A stretch of DNA of 64,000 bases from Saccharina japonica (Eukaryota > Sar > Phaeophyceae > Laminariales > Laminariaceae): the NCBI GenBank assembly GCA_008828725.1, contig MEHQ01004105.1, positions 1 through 64,000 on the forward strand. Direction: 5' to 3'. Below the pieces are notes generated by a model, which made no database searches, was not told where the DNA came from, and saw only the letters and a list, made by a program, of their open reading frames with translations. Position 1 is the first letter of the stretch. Each line of letters starts with the position of its first letter. The position numbers and the translations under genes are program-made. Positions 33,701 through 40,392 of this stretch are shown here, piece by piece.

Positions 33701-36075
33701 GCGTCCATGGAAATGTTTCGACAATTTATTTCCAAAGCAACGACGATCGGTAGTTGTGTGTACCTCTCCTGTTCTAGAGCACACTGCCCGCGGGACCCAA
33801 TTGGTGTCCCCCACGACTACTGTCGAATGACACAGCCGCTCTAATGACACATCATGGGTGTCGTGCTGGGTACCATGAAGAGCAGAAGAGGGCGGAATAC
33901 TCCGTGAAATGTTTTCCAGGATCTAGGGCCGGACGCGTAGTACGATAAACGTAACTGACTCATCCCACGGCAGGGGCGTAGTAGAATTTTCTGAGCTCCT
34001 CACATGAGGAGCTCAACATCTCACCCGAAATATGACCTCGGAGACATTCGTTCGCGCAACCCGATCAAACCTTCCAATGCGGTAGTTCAAATACAAACGT
34101 ACCAGTAAAAATACAATAGTATCCAGCAGGTGGTTACTCCTCCTGTGAGGAGCTCAGCCGGTCAGAAACTATTGAGCCAAAACGTGGTATCCCTACCGTG
34201 GGATTGCTCGCACTTGTTGGCTGAAACGTTTTTCTGAACGATCTATTAAAGCCTCCTTAACCCGAACTCGTCGGACTTCCAATCTTGTGTTGCAATTAGG
34301 CAATGGGGCTGCTCATCGGGTAGCACGTTAAATTTCGTCCAGCACTCATTTTGCGTTGACGTACCGAGCTCCTCAAGTGAGGAGCTCAGACAAAAACATG
34401 AGGCACCTCTATCGTAGCATGTGTCGCCGGTACTACAAAATAGCGGCAAAACGTAAGCCCCGAAGACCAACGACATGCCTTATGCAAAGCCCACGCGGTT
34501 CAATACGTGTTGACCATTAATTGGCAGCGATGTTCCTTTGACGATCGAAGCCCCGTTCCGGGAGTTCCAAAGGTATGTCGTGAAAGCTTTCGCTTAAAAT
34601 ATACGCCAACCATGAAACGCGTACTAGGACAAATATGAAGTACGATCAAACCGCGCTATTAATACTCGATATGATTATCGTTGCTGGCAGGGTTGAGACG
34701 CGTGCTGCATACAATAGGGGTACCTAGATCTTCCCCAATCTTTGTATTGCTTCATATTGTCTGAACATCTTCGCTCCTTAACACCTAAATCGTTGATTTT
34801 TCATTCTGTTTTTGGGAAACGACGTGTTGGTATGCCTATAGGCGATGGGATTTTTCATAGGGTTGCACTTTCATTTGTTTCAAAATCATATTTCGACTTA
34901 CTATTTGTATAGCGCTCCTCAAGTGAGGAGTCTCAGCGCACCTCTATACCCCTTAGCGTGTGTCGAAAACACTTGGTATCGTCGGGCCCAAATAATCCTG
35001 GCAGGGATGGTCACATGCACTCCACCCCGTCCAAAAACAGGATAAAATCGAGACGAACCGGGAACAAACACGTGGTAAGACTATGGTTGGAGAGGGAGTA
35101 TACCGGCCGATAGGCGGCAGCGGATGGGCACCCATTTGACTATGTGCAGCAATCGAAACGTGTTGCGGCTCCCATACCAACAGTTCCGGCTGCCCGACCC
35201 CACCCCCGCCGCCGCCCAAGGTGATCCGCACATGACTGGCTTCCGCGGCCAGAAGTTCGACTTTGTGGGCGAAGACAATAAGTGGTACGCTGTGGTCTCG
35301 GATCTCCCGTGGATACACGTCAACATGCGCATCACTTCTCCCGTCCCTTCCATGCCCGAGATCACCTACATCACCGGACTCTCCGTCATCACCACAGACG
35401 ACGACGGCATGGAACACACCATCGTCATCTCGGTTATCGACCCGCACATCTTGGCGTCCTCCTGCCCTGTCGAGGTATCTCCTTGTCTCGCCGACGGTGC
35501 CCTGCATGTGGTAGCCAACGGGGAGGAGATTATGTTTGCACCCGGCGAGGTTAGGCTGGCTCCAGGTGTTGCGATCGCCGCTGTCAACCTCCCAGGAGCC
35601 TGCCGCAGCTTTGGGTTCGAGAAATACTGGGAGAAGAAGAAGCTCGAGATGCGTGCTCAGACCAAGAGGAGGCTCGGCATGGGTAACACCTTGCAGGACA
35701 TGTCTGACTGGATTATCTCCGACCCCACCGCTACCAACATGGCGGAGTGTACCGAGTATGTTGCTGGCGCCACAACAGAGGGTGAGGCCGGGCTCTTCGC
35801 CGAACAGTCTGAGCATGCGTCCTTCCAGATCATGACCCCGACGGCGACCATTCGCTTGAGCCATGGCAGGCTGCACCAGCTCCCCATGCGCGACCCCACG
35901 AACACGTTCGACCTCCCGGACCACGTCACCTGGCAAATGAACCTGGCCATTGACCACAGCGACCTGAGCATCGACGCAATCGGCATCCTTGGCGAGACTC
36001 TGGTGCCTACTGTCGACTACAACGGTGTCCCCATCATGCAGGGCATGGACTGCATCCGCGGCACACAGGAAGACT
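18915..36075 (+). CDS. Secreted LRR protein with C-terminal GDPH (vWF-D/root-cap-like) domain, 13 exons, 3' end unresolved
   Basis: Spliced model: 18915-18978, 19900-19951, 20922-21011, 23896-23967, 25626-25697, 26529-26600, 28114-28194, 28862-28903, 29274-29353, 30333-30410, 31844-31981, 32595-32693, 35221-36075. Every donor is GTGAG, GTAAG or GTGGG and every acceptor AG, and all phases agree (1-2 at the N-cap, 2-2 across LRRs, 1-1 in the Cys exons), giving about 598 residues. Order: signal peptide (1-21), Cys N-cap, four LRRs of 24-27 residues, C-cap, Cys-rich exons, Pro/Thr linker, then a 285-residue GDPH domain. This suggests an extracellular or wall-facing binding protein; the ligand is unknown. 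Introns hold many MITEs. The exons up to 28903 are secure; the join to the GDPH exon rests on phase and order only and could be two genes. The last exon was not found. Confidence 0.7.
19900..19951 (+). CDS. Gene 1 exon 2: N-terminal Cys segment
   Basis: Acceptor GGTCCAG, donor TATTT|GTGAGT. Entered in phase 1 it reads INACLTDEACAAGEAY and leaves in phase 2. Two cysteines right after the signal peptide fit the start of an LRR N-cap. Confidence 0.65.
20922..21011 (+). CDS. Gene 1 exon 3: LRR N-cap
   Basis: A 90-nt exon, phase 2 to phase 2, acceptor ACAATAG, donor GTAAGT. It reads LFNSCGLGDEDFSDLSACF then DSAGREGMHY. Cysteines spaced as in a capping motif precede the first canonical LRR. Confidence 0.7.
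21336..21845 (+). repeat. Dispersed repeat R, order I (intron 3 of gene 1)
   Basis: Segment a (21336-21450: TAAAACACGCCTCTCACTG, TTTTGGCGGTCACCC) precedes segment b (21611-21845: CTCATTGAAGCTGTCACCCA, GGATGCAGCTCACCCT, GGGATGCGAGGGTCTATGGT). The same segments at 45 kb are in the opposite order. Confidence 0.6.
23106..23367 (+). mobile_element. Family A MITE, TSD GTTA
   Basis: 262 bp. Left end GAAGCGCGCTGCGATAGGGG, right end TTTACCGTAGCATGCGTC, flanked by direct GTTA at 23102-23105 and 23368-23371. Interior carries TGGCTGAAACGGTTTCTGGA and ACCCAAATTCGTCGG. Lies in intron 3 of gene 1. Confidence 0.85.
23896..23967 (+). CDS. Gene 1 exon 4: LRR 1
   Basis: Exactly 72 nt, phase 2 to phase 2, acceptor CCTGCAG, donor GTAAGT. 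It reads VLSHNSFTTLPLDLFKSMGA then LGS, matching xLxxNxLTxLPxxxFxxLxxL, one extracellular-type 24-residue LRR. Confidence 0.88.
24312..24579 (-). mobile_element. Family A MITE, reverse orientation
   Basis: Left GACCCGTGCTACTACGGTCC, right ACCTCTGTCGTAGCACGCCTC; interior CACTTGAGGAGCTATATACC and GTTTGGGCTACGTGAAGAGC. In intron 4 of gene 1. The target duplication has decayed. Confidence 0.75.
25626..25697 (+). CDS. Gene 1 exon 5: LRR 2
   Basis: 72 nt, phase 2 to phase 2, donor GTGAGT. It reads IIINNKLEILPANRFTDLES then LSY, a clean 24-residue LRR. The flanking codons are completed correctly by exons 4 and 6. Confidence 0.88.
26023..26285 (+). mobile_element. Family A MITE, TSD TACC
   Basis: 263 bp. 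Left GACCCGTGCTACGATAGAGG, right ACCTCTATCGTAACATGCGTC (20-nt TIR with few mismatches), flanked by TACC at 26019-26022 and 26286-26289. Interior palindrome AGCTCCTCAAGTGAGGAGCT. In intron 5 of gene 1. Confidence 0.88.
26529..26600 (+). CDS. Gene 1 exon 6: LRR 3
   Basis: 72 nt, acceptor AATATCAG, donor GTGAGT. It reads DLSDNDITTIHVDAFVGLSA then VEL, a canonical LRR with DLSxNxI. Confidence 0.9.
26764..27033 (+). mobile_element. Family H MITE, TSD CCCC
   Basis: 270 bp. Left GACTGGTGCTACGGTAGGGG, right end CTTACCGTAGCAGCAGTC, flanked by CCCC at 26760-26763 and 27034-27037. The interior differs from family A (ACAGAGCCACTCGGCCGAGT), but the terminal core is shared. In intron 6 of gene 1. Confidence 0.8.
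27727..28000 (+). mobile_element. Family A MITE, left end eroded
   Basis: Interior TGGCTGAAATTATGTTCTGA and AATCGTCGGACTTTC; right end CCCCTATCGTAGCATGCATC. In intron 6 of gene 1, ending about 110 bp before exon 7. Confidence 0.7.
28114..28194 (+). CDS. Gene 1 exon 7: LRR 4 (27 residues)
   Basis: 81 nt, phase 2 to phase 2, polypyrimidine acceptor CTCTCTCCAG, donor GTGAGT. It reads YLKSNALTTLPAGVFEDLGS then GTVLRS. It is three residues longer than the other LRR exons, at the end of the repeat. Confidence 0.9.
28206..28497 (+). mobile_element. Family B-like MITE, diverged
   Basis: Left GAGAAATTCCCCGGCAGGGG, right TATACCGTGGGATGAGTC, interior GTCTGAGCTCCTCAC and TTCACCCGATCAAC as in the other B copies. 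In intron 7 of gene 1. Confidence 0.55.
28862..28903 (+). CDS. Gene 1 exon 8: LRR C-cap
   Basis: 42 nt, phase 2 to phase 2, donor GTAAGT. It reads HLDGNGGLQCVPA: an incomplete LRR start followed by Cys-Val-Pro, as at the C-terminal end of many extracellular LRR solenoids. Confidence 0.82.
29274..29353 (+). CDS. Gene 1 exon 9: post-LRR segment
   Basis: 80 nt, entered in phase 2 and left in phase 1, acceptor AATCGCAG, donor GTGAGT. It reads FPSGEWTDDTSAYYYIEPLP then NTAGLC. It changes the phase from the LRR block to the 1-1 Cys exons. Confidence 0.65.
29682..29939 (-). mobile_element. Family A MITE, TSD CGAA
   Basis: 258 bp. Left GACGCATGCTACGGTAGAGG, right CCTCTATCGGGGCACGCATC, flanked by CGAA at 29678-29681 and 29940-29943. 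In intron 9 of gene 1. Confidence 0.85.
30333..30410 (+). CDS. Gene 1 exon 10: Cys-rich module
   Basis: 78 nt, phase 1 to phase 1, acceptor CTAAACAG, donor GTAAGG. It reads CLPADVVECEGDTVCSPGAE then GYTCG. Four cysteines in 25 residues suggest a small disulfide module; it is not assigned to a named family. Confidence 0.7.
30742..30773 (+). repeat. 32-nt poly-C tract
   Basis: Longest of several C or G runs (also 8508-8526, 21906-21922, 42391-42406, 45408-45419, 53073-53092). Intron 10 of gene 1. Confidence 0.85.
30895..31162 (+). mobile_element. Family A MITE, TSD CACT
   Basis: 268 bp. Left GACGTCTGAGCTACGAGATA, right GTCTATCGTAGCATGCGTC, flanked by CACT at 30891-30894 and 31163-31166. In intron 10 of gene 1. 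Confidence 0.83.
31844..31981 (+). CDS. Gene 1 exon 11 (tentative): Pro/Thr-rich linker
   Basis: 138 nt, phase 1 to phase 1, acceptor TTGTTACAG, donor GTGGGG. It reads PITLAPVTPAPHRLFATSIC and continues Thr/Ser/Pro-rich. Phase and composition fit a linker, but there is no diagnostic motif and the donor is weak. Confidence 0.45.
32595..32693 (+). CDS. Gene 1 exon 12: Cys-rich module
   Basis: 99 nt, phase 1 to phase 1, acceptor CTACAG, donor GTGAGA. It reads CTEDNNCDMEKDEFCCQERN then VCEVFVSLAGAC. Six cysteines, including a CC pair, suggest a disulfide-bonded extracellular module. Confidence 0.7.
33957..34209 (+). mobile_element. Family B MITE
   Basis: Left GACTCATCCCACGGCAGGGG, right CCCTACCGTGGGATTGCTC, nearly identical inside to the copy at 17.4 kb (AGTAGAATTTTCTGAGCTCC). 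Abuts a family A copy directly. Confidence 0.75.
34210..34425 (+). mobile_element. Family A MITE lacking its left end
   Basis: Starts at the interior CACTTGTTGGCTGAAACG next to the B copy and ends GGCACCTCTATCGTAGCATG. The left TIR is missing, so it was probably truncated by recombination or by insertion of the B element. Confidence 0.65.
34530..34574 (+). CDS. Possible additional exon of gene 1
   Basis: Between AATTGGCAG and GTATGT lies a 45-nt open stretch which, entered in phase 2, reads DVPLTIEAPFREFQ. It would join in frame to an acceptor at 35150 upstream of the GDPH exon, giving a continuous reading. It needs another, unseen phase-1 to phase-2 exon before it, so it is only a candidate. 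Confidence 0.25.
34700..34967 (+). mobile_element. Family A MITE, decayed
   Basis: Recognised from CATACAATAGGGGTACC at the left, GCGCTCCTCAAGTGAGGAGT inside and GCACCTCTATACCCCTTAGC at the right. In the last seen intron of gene 1. Confidence 0.5.
35221..36075 (+). CDS. Gene 1 exon 13: GDPH domain (vWF-D / root-cap-like)
   Basis: Long GC-rich coding exon, open from 35124 to 36278 and read here from an acceptor at CGCCCAAG (phase 1) to a GTGAGT donor. It begins GDPHMTGFRGQKFDFVGEDN then KWYAVVSD, matching the GDPHxxGxxGxxFDFxG signature at the start of vWF-D and plant root-cap domains. Later segments GFEKYW, LSHGRLHQLPMRDPT and DLPDHVTWQMN and scattered cysteines look like a folded extracellular domain. 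The true 5' border may be upstream (AG at 35149-35150 or 35182-35183), since a Pro-rich stretch RLPDPTPAAAQ precedes GDPH in frame. If the donor is ignored, the frame stops at 36278. Confidence 0.8.
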
Positions 36076-37044
36076 GTGAGTATACCGCATTTGCGATAGG
36101 TAGAGAGTACTTGGTGCCCGTATATACGACACCGGTGCATTCGGGCCAGTCGCGACGAGGGTGGCCGACTACGTACGGAAGTCACCACCAAAAGACGCTT
36201 CACTGCCTTTCTTCGGATATCAGGGAGTCTGTGCCTGAGGAGGACGTTGAGAGAGGGAGGCCACTTTCGTTTCGGTAAATGATTCCCTCCTCGACTCGCG
36301 CCAATCAAATGCTGGCGGGAATTTACCGACACTTGTTTCGCATGGTCGCTGAGCCGAGCATGTGCGTCACCTCCCAAGCAAACCCCCAAGGTCCGCAAAC
36401 CCGACACGAGGGGACCGTCTGATACCGCGGCATACCGCATGCTGTCTCCCTTGGGAGGTCCAACATTCAATGTTTGGGTATGCACGTCGAGAGTCATATA
36501 CGCAGCACAAACTTCACCATACTAACCTACGTTCACTGCTCCTTGTACCTCGCTCTCTCGCCGACCCGGTGCCCCTCCGTGTGTACTTTCTACATCAGAC
36601 GCCGTCAATGGCCCTCTGGACACAACATTTTCCCAAAGCCAGCGCTACGAGTAGATGAACCGCGGATCTGGACCCCCCCTCCCCCTTTGCTCCACTATTT
36701 GGTCTCCGTTATCGACTTCGGGCATCCACACTGGAATGCGCTACGTAGTTGTGTTGCATTTTGCACGTCATTTCATGGCCTGGAGAAAACTAGCCAGAAG
36801 CTCACCACGTTGAACCTGAGGTATCTGATAGTGGCGCTTTTCTTGTTTTTGCTTCGGGACCCGGTCTAAAGGTCCAACGTATATGCGGAGTTTGCATTGG
36901 TAGTTTATGCATGAGCGCCTTCGCACACGTGACCCGTGCCACGCTAGTGGTCCCGGTGACACTTTTCGGCAAAACACAAAGTTTGACTGGCGGATCAGCT
37001 TGACTGAGCGAACATCCAATAATGTCGCTGGAATGGCACATTAA

Positions 37045-37288
37045 GGGTCGTTCTTATCGAGCAACTTTTTTCCAAAATTTCCAAATAATTTTTCCAAACA
37101 AAACAGGAAAATCAAGAAAAAACAAGATATATTTGGAAATTTGGAATTTTTACAGAGGGCAAAATATTTGGAAGGCTTCGCATTCCAAAATTTGAAAATT
37201 GGTTTTGGAAGACATGGAAGTCTTAAAAAAATTGCGCGAAAACGTTATTTGGAAATTTTGCAAAAACGTTGCTCGATAAGAACGACCC
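37045..37288 (+). mobile_element. Harbinger/Tourist-like MITE
   Basis: 244 bp. TIRs GGGTCGTTCTTATCGAGCAA and TTGCTCGATAAGAACGACCC, perfect over 20 bp, flanked by TAA at the left and CAA at the right. Interior of short CCAAAT/GGAAATT repeats. Confidence 0.8.
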
Positions 37289-38967
37289 CAAGAGCAGTGT
37301 TTGACAAAAAACATGTTCGTATACCTAGTCCATGGGAGGATTTTTTATGTTGGTTCGTATCAGGCGATTGCTTTGCGGGAGATATATAGAGCTCCTATAC
37401 TATAGTCAAGTGAGTAGCCCCAGCAAACTAAAGAGCTACCCTTGTAAGGTATAACACGCGTCGCCGTGCCTACTGTTCTGGGGCAATCCGTGTCCGAGCC
37501 GAGGTGGCTTGATACATGTCGTAGAACGGATGGTAAAAAAGCAGCCGAAGGAAGCTGCTGTGAAGGACTGAGATCAATGCTCAAGAGCCTCACACCAATG
37601 GGGGCTTTCCACTTCGACCGATAGGTGTACCACTACAAAGTCAGATATTCTCCGTGGTCGAGTTTATGTTTTATGTTTTGGCCGTAACCCGACCGTTGAT
37701 CGTGATTGTGGAGTACCGAAGTATGGGCACCTTCCTTTCCCCGTGTGATATATGGCGGATTGTTTTGCAATCACTAAACAAAATCACACTCGCCGTAGTA
37801 TATGTATTGATGCAGGGTCGTTGTGTACGGATCTCTTTCCACACTCCGCAAGAGAGCGCGAGCCTTTTGTTTGCTCAAGACAACATGGACCGGTGAGAAC
37901 TTACAGGCTGTTGTAAATCGTGCACGGGTGCCGTAATGTTCCGGTTGCCACGCTGCAGAGATTGATCTGCTACTGAGAGAGCTGAACAACCTGATGATGG
38001 GAGCACTAACACAATCGGAGCGCTTTCGGATAACTATACTAAATGTGTTCGCTCGTGGAAACAATATTGCTCACATTGTCAACCAACCGTGTTATTTTGA
38101 ATTCGGTGTGGACTGGACGGCCCGGTGCGGCCGGTGGGTCCCGAGCGCCGCAAATTAAAGGAAGCTTCATACGGCAAATGCGTTTCTGTGTACATGTCGA
38201 CGACGATTGCGGCACTATCTCGTACGGACTAACGTCGATATCGGCGACGGTTGATGGAACTCAACTTCCCCAGAATGGCAGCCTGCACGTCAGCAGAAGT
38301 ATGCAGCGGTAGATTTTGGCGACTCAAGTATGATAAGTAGCTGCGCATAAGCCATAGCCCCAAGCCCAATCAACCACGAACGCTCACGGCTATACACACA
38401 TTCTTGAGTACTGGTCGATGGCACCCACATGACCGTTGAAACAAATGTGCGTCCAAGGCTACTGCTGACCTCGTTTAGGCGGAAACGTTCGCCGACCTGT
38501 GCGTAGAGATCGACCTGACCTTGTCTACAAGGTTACCTGCCTTCTAGTTCTCGAATTATATGTGTGGGGACTGCGGAGCTAATATCCTCCGCCATGAGAA
38601 CGCGCCAGGGGCCGTCTGCCAGGGTGTGAGTCTGCATCTGGGGCGCCAGCGCAGAAGTATAGTGTGTTTTCGAGTTGCGCCTGCCGTTCAGGAGTTGGCA
38701 ACACTTGGAGAAAAAGACTGACAAGGAAACATATCCGTGATCGGCAACGTCCGAAACATTAGGAAGGGAGAGGGGATGTCCCCTCGAGGGTTTACTTTAG
38801 TGGCAAGTTAGGTTGTAAGAGGTAACTGGGGACAAACATCAACAATTCGGCCCAGTGTTGGTAGGTTAAGATACTGCGCGCACATCGTCAAACCTGTTTT
38901 TAGTAGGGGCCGCGAGCAGTGCCACCTTATAGGGGTGGTGGCTTTTTCACTGAGTTCCCCCCGTATG

Positions 38968-39225
38968 AAAAGTATGCTACGGTAGAGGGGGCCCCATGTT
39001 TTTTCTGAAGCTCCTAACTTGAGGAGCTTTATACTAAAACTAAGGTCAAAAACTGATTTGGACAAAGACAAAAGTGCTATATACCCGATGAACCATACCA
39101 TGGCCTGAGTATACAATTAACAATATTTCCACACAAACATGAAAAATCCGATGATCATGGGTCACGGAGCCCGATCACTCAGAAAACAAATCAGGCAAAA
39201 AAATGGTATACCTCCTCTATCGTAG
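38968..39225 (-). mobile_element. Family A MITE, reverse orientation
   Basis: Left AAGTATGCTACGGTAGAGGG, interior TAACTTGAGGAGC and GGGTCACGGAGCCCGATCAC, right CCTCCTCTATCGTAGAAGGC. A B-like fragment follows directly. Confidence 0.65.
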
Positions 39226-39229
39226 AAGG

Positions 39230-39472
39230 CAACACAAGGAGCTCAATACCCTACCCGAACAATGACTTCGAAGATAAAGTTGTTTCCCGGGGCCCGAACA
39301 GATCTTCTCTGCGCGCTAGTCCAAAAAGGAAATACAGCAATGAAACTACCATTCTAGATGCACCCGGTAGTTACTCGGAAGAGAAGTCCAACCGGTCTCA
39401 GTGACAGGATATTGCCTCAGAAGGCATAAAACGAACTGCAACACCTATGATACATACCTACCGTGGGACGGT
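39230..39472 (+). mobile_element. Family B-like MITE fragment
   Basis: AAGGAGCTCAATACCCTACC and TGACTTCGAAGATAAAG match the B interior, with right end ACCTACCGTGGGACGG. The left end is missing at the border with the A copy. Confidence 0.5.
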
Positions 39473-39493
39473 TCCTGCGCTACATTACTACTG

Positions 39494-39640
39494 CTCCGTC
39501 CGGCATTCTTGGGATGCGAGGGGTCTATGGTCATACGACCACGGTCACGCATGAATATGAAGTACCCCCGCCCTTGACGCGTCGTCTCGAAAGGGAATGT
39601 GTGGTACATAGCGAAGGCGAGCAACGCATGAGGACGCCCC
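39494..39640 (+). repeat. Repeat R fragment joined to a diverged LINE tail
   Basis: GGGATGCGAGGGGTCTATGG to AAGTACCCCCGCC is the end of segment b; it runs straight into GTCGTCTCGAAAGGGAATGT, a diverged version of the LINE tail. Confidence 0.5.
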
Positions 39641-39789
39641 CGTCCGTTCGTCTGTCTATGGTGTGTTGGTATAACGTCCCTTGGACCCCTTTTCTGAAAG
39701 CGTCTTCGCTGTTACGTGTGTTTCAAATATATAATTTCAGTCTACGCCATCCTCCCTCCCCCCCATTGTACGAAAGGGTAGCCAGCACC

Positions 39790-40105
39790 TAGAACCTCGA
39801 TGAGGCTACTCGCTTGAGAAGATCCTTACTTCAGACGTTCGTTATGCGTCTTACAGGGATAGCACCTAAACTTTCACTCGCAAACCTGGCTTTGAAGAAC
39901 CGAACGGAAGATTAAGCCAACGAACGACCCCATGAGCTACTGCATACGGACAGTGTAATAACGCCATATTCGTATATTACTCCTTGCGGCCTCCGACAAT
40001 ACATCGTACAGGTTCCATTCCAGCAATAATCGAATACATACGTTCACAGTGTTGTTATTGTTTGCGGTCAAAGGATGCTACCCCCTATCGTAGCACGCGT
40101 CGAAA
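39790..40105 (-). mobile_element. Family A MITE, decayed
   Basis: CTCGCTTGAGAAGATCC, ACGACCCCATGAGCTACTGC and the right end CCCCTATCGTAGCACGCGTC match reverse-oriented A copies; the left end is not recognisable. It ends about 90 bp from WW exon 2. Confidence 0.5.
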
Positions 40106-40194
40106 AAAGCTAAACATATCTCTACAAAAACCAGACGAATATAGTGGCTCCCTTGCCGCAGGTGGCTGGACAACATGTGCATGAGAAGGCGGCA

Positions 40195-40392
40195 TCACGG
40201 CCGGTACTTCATACGGCAGGCAGGCATGGCATACTGCCTGGCTTCCGTGACGCTGTTGTACCAGACAAGCTTGCCCTTGCCCTTCCCATCGTTGATCTTG
40301 GACCACTGGTCCGCCTCCCTCAACTCCTGCTTCGGCTTGGGCGGCGGTGAGGGCTGCTTCTTAATAGACACTTTCGGATGTTCCCACTGACT
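40195..40392 (-). CDS. WW gene exon 2
   Basis: 198 nt, phase 0 entry after AACCAG. It starts SQWEHPKVSIKKQPSPPPKP, completing WW module 1, then gives the linker and the second WW-like module, ending ACRMKYRP and TGA. Confidence 0.72.
   Translation of the reverse strand, partial: SQWEHPKVSIKKQPSPPPKPKQELREADQWSKINDGKGKGKLVWYNSVTEARQYAMPACRMKYRP

Larger units (their letters stand above)
36076..40194. other. Gap after the GDPH exon
   Basis: Should hold the 3' end of gene 1. Open stretches bounded by AG sites exist (37815-37893 ending at GTGAGA, 37963-38155, 38478-38547), but none gives a convincing continuation. Also contains one Tourist-like MITE and A/B MITE copies. Confidence 0.35.

Noticed and set aside
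34953..36497. 514-codon minus-strand ORF, the longest in the window
   Set aside because: It lies antisense to the GDPH exon. Its protein has no recognisable domain, while the plus strand has clear motifs and splice sites. High third-position GC of the real exon opens the antisense frame.
37963..38155. Exon reading EIDLLLRELNNLMMGALTQS
   Set aside because: Open for over 60 codons after an AG, but no family motif, no clear donor and a stop at 38153; kept only as an unproven option for the 3' end of gene 1.
39838..39870. Terminal exon of gene 1 reading YVRYASYRDST and stop
   Set aside because: Phase fits, but the sequence is part of a decayed family A MITE copy.
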